Shown piece by piece: positions 51,235 through 59,170 of a DNA stretch of 64,000 nt. How positions within the stretch are numbered: position 1 is the stretch's first letter; each line of letters starts with the position of its first letter. The notes below the pieces were generated by a model, which did not search any database, was not told the origin of the DNA, and saw nothing but the letters and a program-made list of their open reading frames with translations. Origin of the DNA: Streptomyces fodineus (GTDB lineage Bacteria; Actinomycetota; Actinomycetes; Streptomycetales; Streptomycetaceae). A program made the position numbers and the translations under genes. Location: NCBI RefSeq assembly GCF_001735805.1, contig NZ_CP017248.1, positions 4,774,001 to 4,838,000 of the forward strand, written 5' to 3'.

Positions 51235-51810
51235 TCACACCTGGGTCCGATGGAAATTGACGTAGGACCGCGAGGCGGTGGGCCCGCGCTGCCCCTGGTA
51301 CCGGGAGCCGTAGCGCTCGCTGCCGTACGGGGACTCGGCGGGCGAGGTCAGCCGGAACATGCACAGCTGCCCGATCTTCATCCCCGGCCAGAGCTTGATG
51401 GGAAGCGTGGCGAGATTGGACAGCTCCAGCGTCACATGCCCGCTGAACCCGGGGTCGATGAACCCGGCGGTGGAGTGGGTGACCAGCCCGAGCCGGCCGA
51501 GCGAGGACTTCCCCTCGAGCCGAGAGGCAAGATCGTCGGGCAGCGTGATGACCTCGTACGTGGAGGCGAGCACGAACTCCCCGGGGTGCAGGATGAACGG
51601 CTCGTCGCCCTCCGGCTCGACCAGCCTGGTCAGGTCGGGCTGCTCGACCGAGGGGTCGATGTGCGGGTAGCGGTGGTTCTCGAACACCCGGAAATAACGG
51701 TCCAGCCGTACGTCGATGCTCGACGGCTGCACCATGGATTCGTCGTAGGGATCGATCCGTACCCGCCCGGCGTCGATCTCGGCCCGGATGTCCTTGTCTG
51801 AGAGAAGCAC
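51235..51810 (-). CDS. dcd: dCTP deaminase
   Basis: 191 residues, usual length. Motifs QPSSIDVRLDRYFRVF, the substrate arm VLASTYEVITLP, RLEGKSSLGRLGLVTHSTAG with the catalytic Glu in HSTAGFIDPGF, and LWPGMKIGQLCMF are present. It converts dCTP to dUTP (or dUMP in bifunctional relatives; the sequence alone does not decide). Upstream of the phosphoribosyltransferase. Confidence 0.95.
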   Translation of the reverse strand: MLLSDKDIRAEIDAGRVRIDPYDESMVQPSSIDVRLDRYFRVFENHRYPHIDPSVEQPDLTRLVEPEGDEPFILHPGEFVLASTYEVITLPDDLASRLEGKSSLGRLGLVTHSTAGFIDPGFSGHVTLELSNLATLPIKLWPGMKIGQLCMFRLTSPAESPYGSERYGSRYQGQRGPTASRSYVNFHRTQV

Positions 51811-51921
51811 GTAGCGAGGATACGCAAGGCGCGCGGAGCCGTGACAATCGTGATGACCCCGCGCGCCCGGTAACTGTTCGTGTCGTTTCTGCTACCGCTT
51901 CATCCGTCAGCGCCTCTTCGG

Positions 51922-52080
51922 CTAGCGCTTCTCCAGGGCGACCGGCACCACACTGCGGAGCCGGGCACACCGGGGACACCTCATGAGCCGGCCGGGGCCG
52001 AGCCGGTCGGCCCGCTGCATCGGGAACGAAGCGGTGCTGAAGACGTGCCCGTCCGCACAGCGGACGACGGTGCGTTCCAT
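51922..52080 (-). CDS. Small zinc-ribbon-like protein
   Basis: 52 residues from ATG 52080 (MERTVVRCADGHVF). Contains RCADGH and RCPRCARL, a C-x-H plus CxxC zinc-ribbon pattern, and ends VPVALEKR. It is next to tRNA-Gly and dcd, as often in Streptomyces. Function unknown. Confidence 0.6.
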   Translation of the reverse strand: MERTVVRCADGHVFSTASFPMQRADRLGPGRLMRCPRCARLRSVVPVALEKR

Positions 52081-52360
52081 CAAGTCCCTTAAGTCCCTTC
52101 CCCAAGAGCCTCGTCGGGCGTACCGCCCTGACGACAAAAGCCACATTACGGGATCAAAGAGACGACTCTCCAGGCGGCACTCCGGCCTCCCCCGCCGCCT
52201 CCGCCAGGCCCCCACGGTACGCCCCAACTCACCCCGCCCGCAGCCGGATCCCACCCCTGAAACGGACTCAGACCCCCGGGCCTCGGCACCAGGGGTCTGC
52301 GATGATGTAGAGTGAGCAAGCGTCCGGACAGGACTCCACGAGGATCATGTCCGTACTTAC

Positions 52361-52434
52361 GCGGGTGTAGTTTAATGGTAGAACATCAGCTTCCCAAGCT
52401 GAGAGCGCGAGTTCGATTCTCGTCACCCGCTCCA
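52361..52434 (+). tRNA. tRNA-Gly (anticodon CCC)
   Basis: Acceptor arm gcgggtg pairs with cacccgc; anticodon loop TTCCCAA gives CCC; T loop GTTCGATTC present; discriminator U and an encoded CCA at 52432-52434. The 3' 38 bases are repeated at 55560-55597, marking the integration site of element 2. Confidence 0.97.
52397..52434 (+). other. att site (left) of element 2, in the tRNA-Gly 3' end
   Basis: 38-base segment covering the anticodon 3' arm, variable loop, T arm and CCA end; identical copy at 55560-55597. Standard for tyrosine recombinases that insert into tRNA genes. Confidence 0.93.
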
Positions 52435-52439
52435 TGAGA

Positions 52440-52466
52440 AACCCCCAGGTCGGAGACCCGGGGGTT
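52440..52466 (+). terminator. Terminator of tRNA-Gly
   Basis: 12-bp stem with one mismatch and a short loop just past the tRNA, followed by TTCTTTGTTG. Confidence 0.75.
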
Positions 52467-53192
52467 CTTTGTTGTCTAGACCATTTTCGGGGCGTCGTGC
52501 CCTCGGTGTGCCCTAAGTCGCGCCAATGCGACACCAGGAGGGATACCGAAGGGCGATTCCCGATGGGACGTCAGCCAATCACCTCGAATAGCGAGACGCA
52601 TTTTCTGTGACCTGCGCCACTTACAGGCGCCGGGTGGTGAAGTCGTATAGACGAAGCGCCAGTTCGCGCTGGCGTCGGCTGTGGATGAGAGTGACTACCC
52701 GGCCTGGTCCTTGAGGCGCGCCGGGGCCAGCCAGCCCTGCAGCCCGCCGACGCCATCGCCGCGAGGTAGATCGCGACCTGGGCAGTGTTCCATCCGCTCG
52801 ACCAGACGCCGCTGCCTCGGCGACGCCATGCCTGCTCCATCGTGGCTGGTACCGGCTTCCCAGCGGCAGGCCCCAGTGGTCGCAGCGCCCAGGCCGCCGG
52901 TGGTGCTGTAGTCGCCGACGTCGGCCAGGAAGCTCGCGGTGCCGATCACTTGCACACCCAGTGTCCTCTCCTGCGTGGCAGCGGTCTTCCCGGCAGGCGG
53001 CAGGGCATCGGTCATGGCCGGGAGTCTGCCGCGTGCCCTACCCGTGCGCGGGTGGACGGCGCTCACCGGACGGCGGAGTCACGGCGTTCGATCATGGTGT
53101 CGCGGCGGCGGCAGCCGTAACGCCGGACGACACGCGCACAGTCCGCGACGGCGGATCACCGAGCGCGCCGGCTGGTGACGCGGCTCTGTTCC
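52467..53192. other. Region inside element 2 without a convincing gene
   Basis: About 725 bases. The longest leftward frame (52695-53066) has no recognisable domain and no ribosome-binding site. Codon bias is weaker than in neighbours. It may be decayed sequence from a larger element. Confidence 0.45.
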
Positions 53193-53591
53193 TCATACCT
53201 TCTCGGCCAGCACGCGTGGATGCCCGGCGGTGAGCAGACCGATGTCCTCGACATCGGACGTCAGGATCGTCACCCGGCCGGGATGCTGCAGGGCGGTCGC
53301 GCACAGCATGGCGTCGATGGCGTACTTGTGACCGTGCAGCCCCGCAGCCCGCAGCAGAGCAGCGGCGGACTGTGCAACCGTCCGGGTTACCGGCTCTACG
53401 CGCAGCCGGGACAAGGTCCACTTCAGCGCAGCGTCGTTGATCTTCGGGTGGATGACCTCGACGAGGACTGCGACCGATGTGATGACCGGTAGGTCGGCGC
53501 CACGGGCAGCTGTCAGCCACTCGTGCACCTCCCGGTCCCGCTGCACCGCCTTCGCCAGGCCCTCGCTGTCCAGGACCAGGGCACCGCTCAT
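53193..53591 (-). CDS. vapC: PIN-domain toxin, VapC family
   Basis: 132 residues. PIN domain acidic residues in LVLDSEGLAK, the later ITSVAVLVEVIHP and AIDAMLCATA, ending LTSDVEDI. VapC proteins are Mg-dependent RNases that cut RNA and slow growth when not held by VapB. Start overlaps the antitoxin stop (ATGA), with antitoxin first in the operon. Likely an addiction module stabilising element 2. Confidence 0.85.
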   Translation of the reverse strand: MSGALVLDSEGLAKAVQRDREVHEWLTAARGADLPVITSVAVLVEVIHPKINDAALKWTLSRLRVEPVTRTVAQSAAALLRAAGLHGHKYAIDAMLCATALQHPGRVTILTSDVEDIGLLTAGHPRVLAEKV

Positions 53592-53866
53592 GCGGCCGCC
53601 CCGGCATCCGAGGTCCCGCCGGTGAGCCGGGCCCGCTTGGCTGCCACCGCCTCCGGGTCGGCCGGTCCATGCGCCTTGTCGAAGTCGGCGATCAACTCGT
53701 CAAGGTTGTCCCGCTCGATCTGCCGCTGCGCCGCCGCCTCCAGGTACGCCGAGACGCCCCGCTTGCCGACCCGCTCACGGATCGCCTGCAGGGTGCCGGC
53801 AGTCAGGGTGACGGAGATACCACTGGTGGGCCCGTCACCGGGCAGGAAGTCCACGTCGTCAGCCAT
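53588..53866 (-). CDS. vapB: Antitoxin, VapB-like
   Basis: 92 residues from ATG 53866 (MADDVDFLPGDG). N-terminal DNA-binding strand-helix-helix region SGISVTLTAGTLQAIRERVGKRGVSAYLEAA, then a helical toxin-binding tail (RQIERDNLDELIADFDKAHG). Pairs with the overlapping PIN toxin. The start overlaps the last codons of the integrase by eight bases, so it may be read through from the integrase transcript. Confidence 0.8.
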   Translation of the reverse strand: MADDVDFLPGDGPTSGISVTLTAGTLQAIRERVGKRGVSAYLEAAAQRQIERDNLDELIADFDKAHGPADPEAVAAKRARLTGGTSDAGAAA

Positions 53867-55154
53867 GACACCAAGTATGCCATTGAAAATGCCATTGAGA
53901 GATGCGATCCCCGGTCCCGCCGCGCAGGTGACCAAGCGCTGAGGGGCGTGGGGCTCCGACTGGGCACTTGGCCAGAGCCCCACTCCCGGTGATTGCGGGG
54001 CGGCTCCGCCTCGCGGGTCTGTTGCCGCCCGCACCAGACTCGCGCAGCTGCTGCCGCACCTCGGCGTCGATGCCCTGCGCCAGCTTGCGCTGGTGCTTCG
54101 CCGTCGAGTGCTGGTAGATCAGCTGAGCCCGCTCCGAGGACTGGCCGGCGCGGACCATGAGGTCCTTCAGCTTGGCTCCGGTGTCGGCGGCGAGGGTGTT
54201 GCCGGTGTGACGGAGGTCGTAGAAGCGGAAGCTGTCCGCCATGCCGACCTTCTTCCTGGCCTTGCGCCACTTCCGGCCGAAGGTCGACCGGCGGAAGGGG
54301 GCACCCTTCTCACCGACGAAGAGAAGGCCGTCCGGCTCTTTCTCGGCGAACCATTGCAGGTGGCGGCGCAGCTCGGGGAGCAGGAAGCCGGGCAGGTAGA
54401 CGGTGCGCTTGCCCGCCCGGGACTTCGGGTCGCCGGTGACCCGCTTGCCGTTGGTGAGCTCCGGGGAAGCCTGCGTGATGGGCAGGGAGCATTCGTCGAG
54501 ATCGACACTGCGGCGGCGCAGCTCGGCCAGTTCCTCGGGGCGGAGCGAGGCGAACGCGCCAAGCAGGACCATTGGGCGCCAGCGCGGGCCCGTTGCGTCG
54601 GCCAGAACGAAGACCTGCTCGATCGTGGCCGTGGGGCGCTCGTCGGCCTCCTCCTTGCCGACGCCCTTGATACGGCACGGGTTGGTTCGCAGGAGGTCGT
54701 CGTCGACCGCAGTCTGCAGGATGGCCTTCAGCAGGCGGTACGACTTGGCGACCGTGGTGGCGCCGGTCGCCTTCAGGCGCTCGGCGCGCCAGGTCCGGAC
54801 GGAGGGCGGAGTGATCTCGTCCAGGTCCTTGCCGCCGAAGGTCGGCAGGAGGTGCAGGCGCAGCAGGCCGTCGTAGCGGTCGACGGTGGTGAGGGCCAGG
54901 CCGCGTTCCTCCATCCAACGGAGAGCGTACTTCTCGAAGTTGACCGCGCCGGCATCCGGGTCGCGCCATACGTTGCGCTCGATGTCGGCGTGGACGAGGT
55001 TGAGCCAGTCCTGGGCGTCGGACCTGGTCTCGAACGTCGCCGGGGCGGTGTACCGCTGGCCGTCCGGGCCGATGTAGCGGGCCTGCCACCGGCCGGAGGC
55101 GAGCTTGCGTACCGTGCCGAACTCGCGCCGCCGCTGCGGGTTGCGTGCCGCCAT
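53859..55154 (-). CDS. int: Tyrosine recombinase (integrase) of element 2
   Basis: 431 residues. SAM-like N-terminal domain (about 15-150) and catalytic domain with Arg in FASLRPEELAEL, the box YDLRHTGNTLAADTG (His of the usual HxLRH replaced by Tyr) and the Tyr nucleophile in LIYQHSTAKHQ. C-terminal 55 residues are extra and run into the antitoxin start, perhaps a remodelled end. Together with the excisionase it moves element 2 in and out of tRNA-Gly. Whether still active is unknown. Confidence 0.9.
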   Translation of the reverse strand: MAARNPQRRREFGTVRKLASGRWQARYIGPDGQRYTAPATFETRSDAQDWLNLVHADIERNVWRDPDAGAVNFEKYALRWMEERGLALTTVDRYDGLLRLHLLPTFGGKDLDEITPPSVRTWRAERLKATGATTVAKSYRLLKAILQTAVDDDLLRTNPCRIKGVGKEEADERPTATIEQVFVLADATGPRWRPMVLLGAFASLRPEELAELRRRSVDLDECSLPITQASPELTNGKRVTGDPKSRAGKRTVYLPGFLLPELRRHLQWFAEKEPDGLLFVGEKGAPFRRSTFGRKWRKARKKVGMADSFRFYDLRHTGNTLAADTGAKLKDLMVRAGQSSERAQLIYQHSTAKHQRKLAQGIDAEVRQQLRESGAGGNRPARRSRPAITGSGALAKCPVGAPRPSALGHLRGGTGDRISQWHFQWHTWCHG

Positions 55155-55366
55155 CAGGCCGCCTTCCCGTAGCGGGCACGGACGCGGCGGACCGGCTCAA
55201 CGGTGCGCGCCTCGACGTACTCGGCGATCGCGCTTTCCGGGATGCGCACCGGGCGGCCGAGCTTCACGTAGCGGATGCGGCGCTCGGCGATCAGGCGGCG
55301 GACGAAGCGCTCGCCTGTACCGAGCATTTCGCCGGCCTCGGCCACTGTCAGGAGGCGGTCAGCCAT
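55154..55366 (-). CDS. xis: Excisionase/HTH DNA-binding protein (xis-like)
   Basis: 70 residues. MerR-like excisionase HTH (LLTVAEAGEMLGTGERFVRRLIAERRIRYVKLGRPVRIPESAIAEYVEAR). Its stop overlaps the integrase start (ATGA). It precedes the integrase as in pSAM2-type integrative elements. Confidence 0.88.
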   Translation of the reverse strand: MADRLLTVAEAGEMLGTGERFVRRLIAERRIRYVKLGRPVRIPESAIAEYVEARTVEPVRRVRARYGKAA

Positions 55367-55559
55367 TCGCGGTCACCTCCGTGGCGGTGCGCTGGGGGTA
55401 GGGAAGGGCAGGGGGTATTGCGGATCGGCGCAAGGGCGATACGTCCTTTACTCGGGGAGGCGCTTTCGAGGCAGCGGTTCAGGCCGAGGGCACGCGGGCC
55501 TACGCGGCTGGACGGGTCCGAACGCGTGGCCCGGCCTCGTCCCCGAGACGGCGTATGCC

Positions 55560-55597
55560 AGCTGAGAGCGCGAGTTCGATTCTCGTCACCCGCTCCA
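55560..55597 (+). other. att site (right) of element 2
   Basis: Identical 38-base copy of the tRNA-Gly 3' end, lacking the 5' tRNA half. Followed by a terminator much like that of the intact tRNA, consistent with the original chromosomal end of the tRNA gene. Confidence 0.93.
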
Positions 55598-55602
55598 GAG
55601 AG

Positions 55603-55629
55603 AAACCCCAGGTCAGTGGCCTGGAGTTT
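55603..55629. terminator. Terminator after att site
   Basis: 10-bp stem with one mismatch and a 7-base loop, then GTTTTTG. It also lies just beyond the end of the leftward photolyase gene. Confidence 0.7.
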
Positions 55630-55641
55630 GTTTTTGTCCGG

Positions 55642-57009
55642 TCAGTCAGCTCCCCGCCGCTCCCTGAAACGGGCGGCGGCTGCGGCGAGATCCACGATCG
55701 GGGCGGGGTAGTCCAGGCCCGCCCGGGTGGCTGCGTCGAGGTGAGCGACGCGGTGGACCGCGGTGGCGTCGAGGTGGCGGAGTTCGGGGAGCCAGCGGCG
55801 TACGTACTCCCCGCGAGGGTCGTACCGGCGTGCCTGGACGAGTGGGTTGAGGAGCCGGTTCGGGCGGGTGTCCGTGCCGGTCCCGGCGACCCATTGCCAG
55901 TTGAGCTGGTTGTTGGCCACATCTCCGTCGACAAGGAGGTCCAGGAAGTGGCGGGCTCCCGCGCGCCAGTCCACGTACAGCGTCTTGGTGAGAAAGCTTG
56001 CCGCGAGCAGGCGGGCCCGGCCCGGCATCCAGCCCTCGTGGCGGAGCTGTCGCAGGGCGGCGTCGACGACGGGGTAGCCCGTGCGGCCGTCCTGCCAGGC
56101 TTCGAACTCCTTCGTGGCGCGGCGCCAGCGGTCGTGCCGGGGCCGGTAGTCGTGGTCGGCGGCGTCGGGGCGGGCCGCCAGGACCTGGTGGTGGAAGTCC
56201 CGCCAGGCGAGCTGACGGACGAAGGCGTGCGCACCGGGACCGTCCTGGGCGCGGACCCGGTGCAGCAGTTCGGTGGGTGAGAGGCAGCCGAAATGCAGGT
56301 AGGAGGAGAGCCGGGAGGTCGCGTCGGCGGCCAGGTCGTCGCGCCGGTCGTCGTATGCGGACAGCGGGCCCGCCAGCCATGACCGCAGCCTGCGGCGGGC
56401 CTCGGATTCCCCGCCGGCGGGCAGGCCCGGCGAAGTGGAGCCCGACGCGAGGGACTCTGCGCGAGGAAGGCCGGCCGAGCCCACGTCCGGTAGCCGTACG
56501 GCGTCCGGTGCGGGCAGGACGCCGCGCACGGAGAAGCTCTCCCATCGGCGGAAGTAGGGGGTGAAGACGGCGAAGTGGTCCTTGCCCGCCGGTGTCAGCG
56601 CTCCCGGCGGTACGACCGTCAACGAGGCGTCGTGGACGCGTAGTTCGCGTCGGTCGTCGGCCAGCTCCGCGCGCAGCCGGTCCTCGCGCTGTGCCGCGTA
56701 GCGGCTCACCCCGCCCGCGATGTGCACCACGGCGGCCCCGGTCTCCGCAGCCACCCGGCAGGTCTCCTCGACCACGTCGCCGGCGCGCACCACCAGCCGA
56801 CCGCCCCGAGCCCGCAGGGCCCTGTCGAGATCAGCCAGGCTGTCGGCGAGGAACGCCGCGCGGTTGGGTCCGGCGAAGCCGGTGCGGCGGATGCCGGTGT
56901 CGACGACGAAGAGCGGGACCACACGTTCGGCGTCCTTCAGGGCGGCCTGGAGGACCGGGTTGTCGTGCACCCGCAGGTCGGCGGTGAACAGGGCGACCGA
57001 GACGCGCAC
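55642..57009 (-). CDS. Deoxyribodipyrimidine photolyase / cryptochrome family protein
   Basis: 455 residues from GTG 57009 (VRVSVALFTADLRVHDNP), with gagga upstream; the frame continues to 57594 but that part is shadow of the next gene. N-terminal antenna-binding Rossmann domain (about 1-130). C-terminal FAD domain with TSRLSSYLHFGCLSP, FVRQLAWRDFHHQVL, WQDGRTGYPVVDAALRQL and the Asn-Trp run DVANNQLNWQWVAGTGTD. Repairs UV pyrimidine dimers using light, or senses light. 16 bases after the SDR/DUF2867 gene. Confidence 0.88.
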   Translation of the reverse strand: MRVSVALFTADLRVHDNPVLQAALKDAERVVPLFVVDTGIRRTGFAGPNRAAFLADSLADLDRALRARGGRLVVRAGDVVEETCRVAAETGAAVVHIAGGVSRYAAQREDRLRAELADDRRELRVHDASLTVVPPGALTPAGKDHFAVFTPYFRRWESFSVRGVLPAPDAVRLPDVGSAGLPRAESLASGSTSPGLPAGGESEARRRLRSWLAGPLSAYDDRRDDLAADATSRLSSYLHFGCLSPTELLHRVRAQDGPGAHAFVRQLAWRDFHHQVLAARPDAADHDYRPRHDRWRRATKEFEAWQDGRTGYPVVDAALRQLRHEGWMPGRARLLAASFLTKTLYVDWRAGARHFLDLLVDGDVANNQLNWQWVAGTGTDTRPNRLLNPLVQARRYDPRGEYVRRWLPELRHLDATAVHRVAHLDAATRAGLDYPAPIVDLAAAAARFRERRGAD

Positions 57010-57025
57010 AGTTCCTCGAGCCCTC

Positions 57026-58537
57026 TCAGGGAGTACGGGCCGGTTCAGGGGTGGCCGATTCGGCCGCGGCGGCGATGTTGCGGGCCATGCCGCCGAAGAC
57101 CGCGGCGTGGAAGGGTGCCACGCCCCACCAGTAGGCGTGCCCGGCCAGGCCGTGCGGATGGAACAGGGCCCGCTGCCGGTACACCGTGCGCCCCTGTGGA
57201 TCCCGGTCGACGGCCATCTCCAGCCAGGCCAGGCCCGGCAGCCGCATCTCCGCGCGCAACCGGAGCAGCCGGCCCGGCTCGATCTCCTCCACTCGCCAGA
57301 AGTCCAGGCTGTCGCCGACCCGCAGCCGGGTCGCGTCCCGGCGGCCCCGGCGCAGGCCGACACCGCCCACCAGGGTGTCCAGCCAGCCCCGCAAGGACCA
57401 GGCCAGCGGCGAGGAGTACCAGCCGTTCTCGCCGCCGATCGCCTCCACCACCCGCCACAGCGCCTGCGGTGACGCCGCGACCGTACGCTCGCGGTGATCC
57501 GTGTAGAGGCTCCCGCCCGCCCAGTCGGGGTCAGTGGGCAGCGGGTCGCTGGGGGCGCGCGGAGTCGAGGCGGAGGACCACATGGTGGCCACATCCGCGT
57601 CCTGCACGCGCCTCAGAGCCAGCCGGATCGCCCGGTCGAGACCGACCGGTCCCTCCGGCGGGTCCGGCACGTAACGGACGATCTCCCGCTCGGCGCAGAC
57701 CACCTCGTGCCTCAGCGACTCGACCAGCGGGCGGGCGAGAGCGCCCGGCACCGGGGTGACCAGACCGACCCAGAGGCTGGACAGCCGGGGGGTGAGCAGG
57801 GGAACGGGGAGGATGAGGCGTTTCGGCAGCGCGGCGACGACGGCGTACCGCCGCATCATCTCCTCGTACGTGACGATGTCCGGTCCGCCGATGTCGAAGG
57901 CGCGGTTCACGTCGTACGGCAGCCTCGCGCATCCCACGAGGAAGCGGAGCACGTCGCGGACGGCGATGGGCTGGATGCGGGTGCGCACCCAGCTCGGGGT
58001 CACCATCACGGGCAGCCGCTCGGTCAGATATCGCAGCATCTCGAACGAGGCCGAACCCGACCCGATGATCACGGCTGCCCGCAGTACGGCGGTCGGCACG
58101 CCCGAGGCCAGGAGGATGCGACCCACTTCGGCGCGGGACCGCAGATGAGGTGACAGTGCGTGCTCGGGTACTCCGGAAGGGCTCAGACCGCCGAGGTAGA
58201 CGATCCGGCGGATTCCGGCGGCACGCGCCTGCTCACCGAAGACCCTGGCCGCGCGCCGGTCGGTCTCCTCGAAGCCCCGACCGGTACCCAGGGCGTGCAC
58301 CAGGTAGTACGCGACGTCCATGCCCTCCATGGCCGCGCGCACGGCCCTCTCGTCCGTCACGTCCCCACGCACGGCCTCCGCCCGGCCGGCCCACGGATGG
58401 TCCCGCAGCTTGCCGGGGGCGCGGGCCAGGCAGCGCACGGAATGCCCGGCGGCGAGCAGCTCCGGCACCAGCCTGCCGCCGATGTATCCGGTGGCGCCGG
58501 TGACCAGACAGCGCAGCGGCCGGTCGTCGTCGGTCAT
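57026..58537 (-). CDS. SDR-type NAD(P)-binding protein fused to DUF2867 (SRPBCC-like)
   Basis: About 503 residues from ATG 58537 (MTDDDRPLRC); ATG 58552 is an alternative, neither with a strong ribosome-binding site. N-terminal Rossmann domain with CLVTGATGYIGGRLVPELLAAGH and the atypical SDR layout to about residue 300; C-terminal DUF2867-like domain (RTVAASPQALWRVVEAIGG, WRVEEIEPGRLLRLRAEMRLPGLAWLEM). Such fusions commonly sit beside photolyases in actinobacteria, suggesting a light- or stress-linked role; reaction unknown. Confidence 0.78.
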   Translation of the reverse strand: MTDDDRPLRCLVTGATGYIGGRLVPELLAAGHSVRCLARAPGKLRDHPWAGRAEAVRGDVTDERAVRAAMEGMDVAYYLVHALGTGRGFEETDRRAARVFGEQARAAGIRRIVYLGGLSPSGVPEHALSPHLRSRAEVGRILLASGVPTAVLRAAVIIGSGSASFEMLRYLTERLPVMVTPSWVRTRIQPIAVRDVLRFLVGCARLPYDVNRAFDIGGPDIVTYEEMMRRYAVVAALPKRLILPVPLLTPRLSSLWVGLVTPVPGALARPLVESLRHEVVCAEREIVRYVPDPPEGPVGLDRAIRLALRRVQDADVATMWSSASTPRAPSDPLPTDPDWAGGSLYTDHRERTVAASPQALWRVVEAIGGENGWYSSPLAWSLRGWLDTLVGGVGLRRGRRDATRLRVGDSLDFWRVEEIEPGRLLRLRAEMRLPGLAWLEMAVDRDPQGRTVYRQRALFHPHGLAGHAYWWGVAPFHAAVFGGMARNIAAAAESATPEPARTP

Positions 58538-58552
58538 GCCGGTCGCACGCAT

Positions 58553-59126
58553 GTCTGACGCGTGCGCCTTGTCCGGCGACGGCCGGCGGACCGAGGCGCA
58601 GGAAACGTCATGGCTCTCATGTCCTCCTGGGAGGTGCCTTCTGATGCGCCCCGTCGCTGTTCCCTGAACCCATGCTTGGGGCCGCGGACGAACACCGCAA
58701 CCTCGCCGTCCCGGGCCGGAGGGTGATCACAACGGGTTCGGCGCACGCCTGGGTGCCAACCCGTCCCGGGGCGCCCCGGTGCCGGCCCCGCCGTCATGCA
58801 CCGAGGTGGGTGAGGACGGCGAAGACGGGGGTACGGCAGGGACGTGCCCTATCCGTGCCCGTAAGTGCGGACAACCACGGTCAACCATGGGCGCCCGCCC
58901 GCAGCATTGATCTTCATCCGTGGGGAAGTCCAGTGGCGGGCGTGGTACGCGGTGAGCTGCAGGGACGGGAGCAGCCATCAGCCGTTCGCCGTGCCTCGCT
59001 CCGCGGCGGACGGGAAGCGGTCAGGGCGGAAAAAGATATCTGTGGCTCTTCGCGGCAACCTTTTCGGCCTCTGGGACCACTCAGCGTTGTCCGGCCAAGT
59101 GGTCCGGTCAGATGCAACGGCTGAAA
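58553..59126. other. Intergenic region without a gene
   Basis: About 570 bases between the divergent SDR gene and the ricin-domain gene. Several antisense shadow frames only. It must hold promoters for both, but no motif stands out. Confidence 0.5.
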
Positions 59127-59170
59127 GAGAGCACAGGCATGTCCCTGGAACGAGAGCACAGACATGTCCC
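59127..59170 (+). repeat. Tandem duplication at the start codon of the ricin-domain gene
   Basis: 19-base unit GAGAGCACAGGCATGTCCC at 59127-59145 and a copy with one change at 59152-59170, period 25. Each contains a ribosome-binding-like GAGAG and an ATG, in different frames. Confidence 0.8.

Noticed and set aside
52695..53066. 123-residue leftward frame inside element 2
   Set aside because: No domain, no ribosome-binding site, weak codon bias; cannot exclude a decayed gene.
57010..57594. N-terminal extension of the photolyase frame
   Set aside because: Antiphase shadow of the SDR-DUF2867 gene; photolyase homology starts at GTG 57009.
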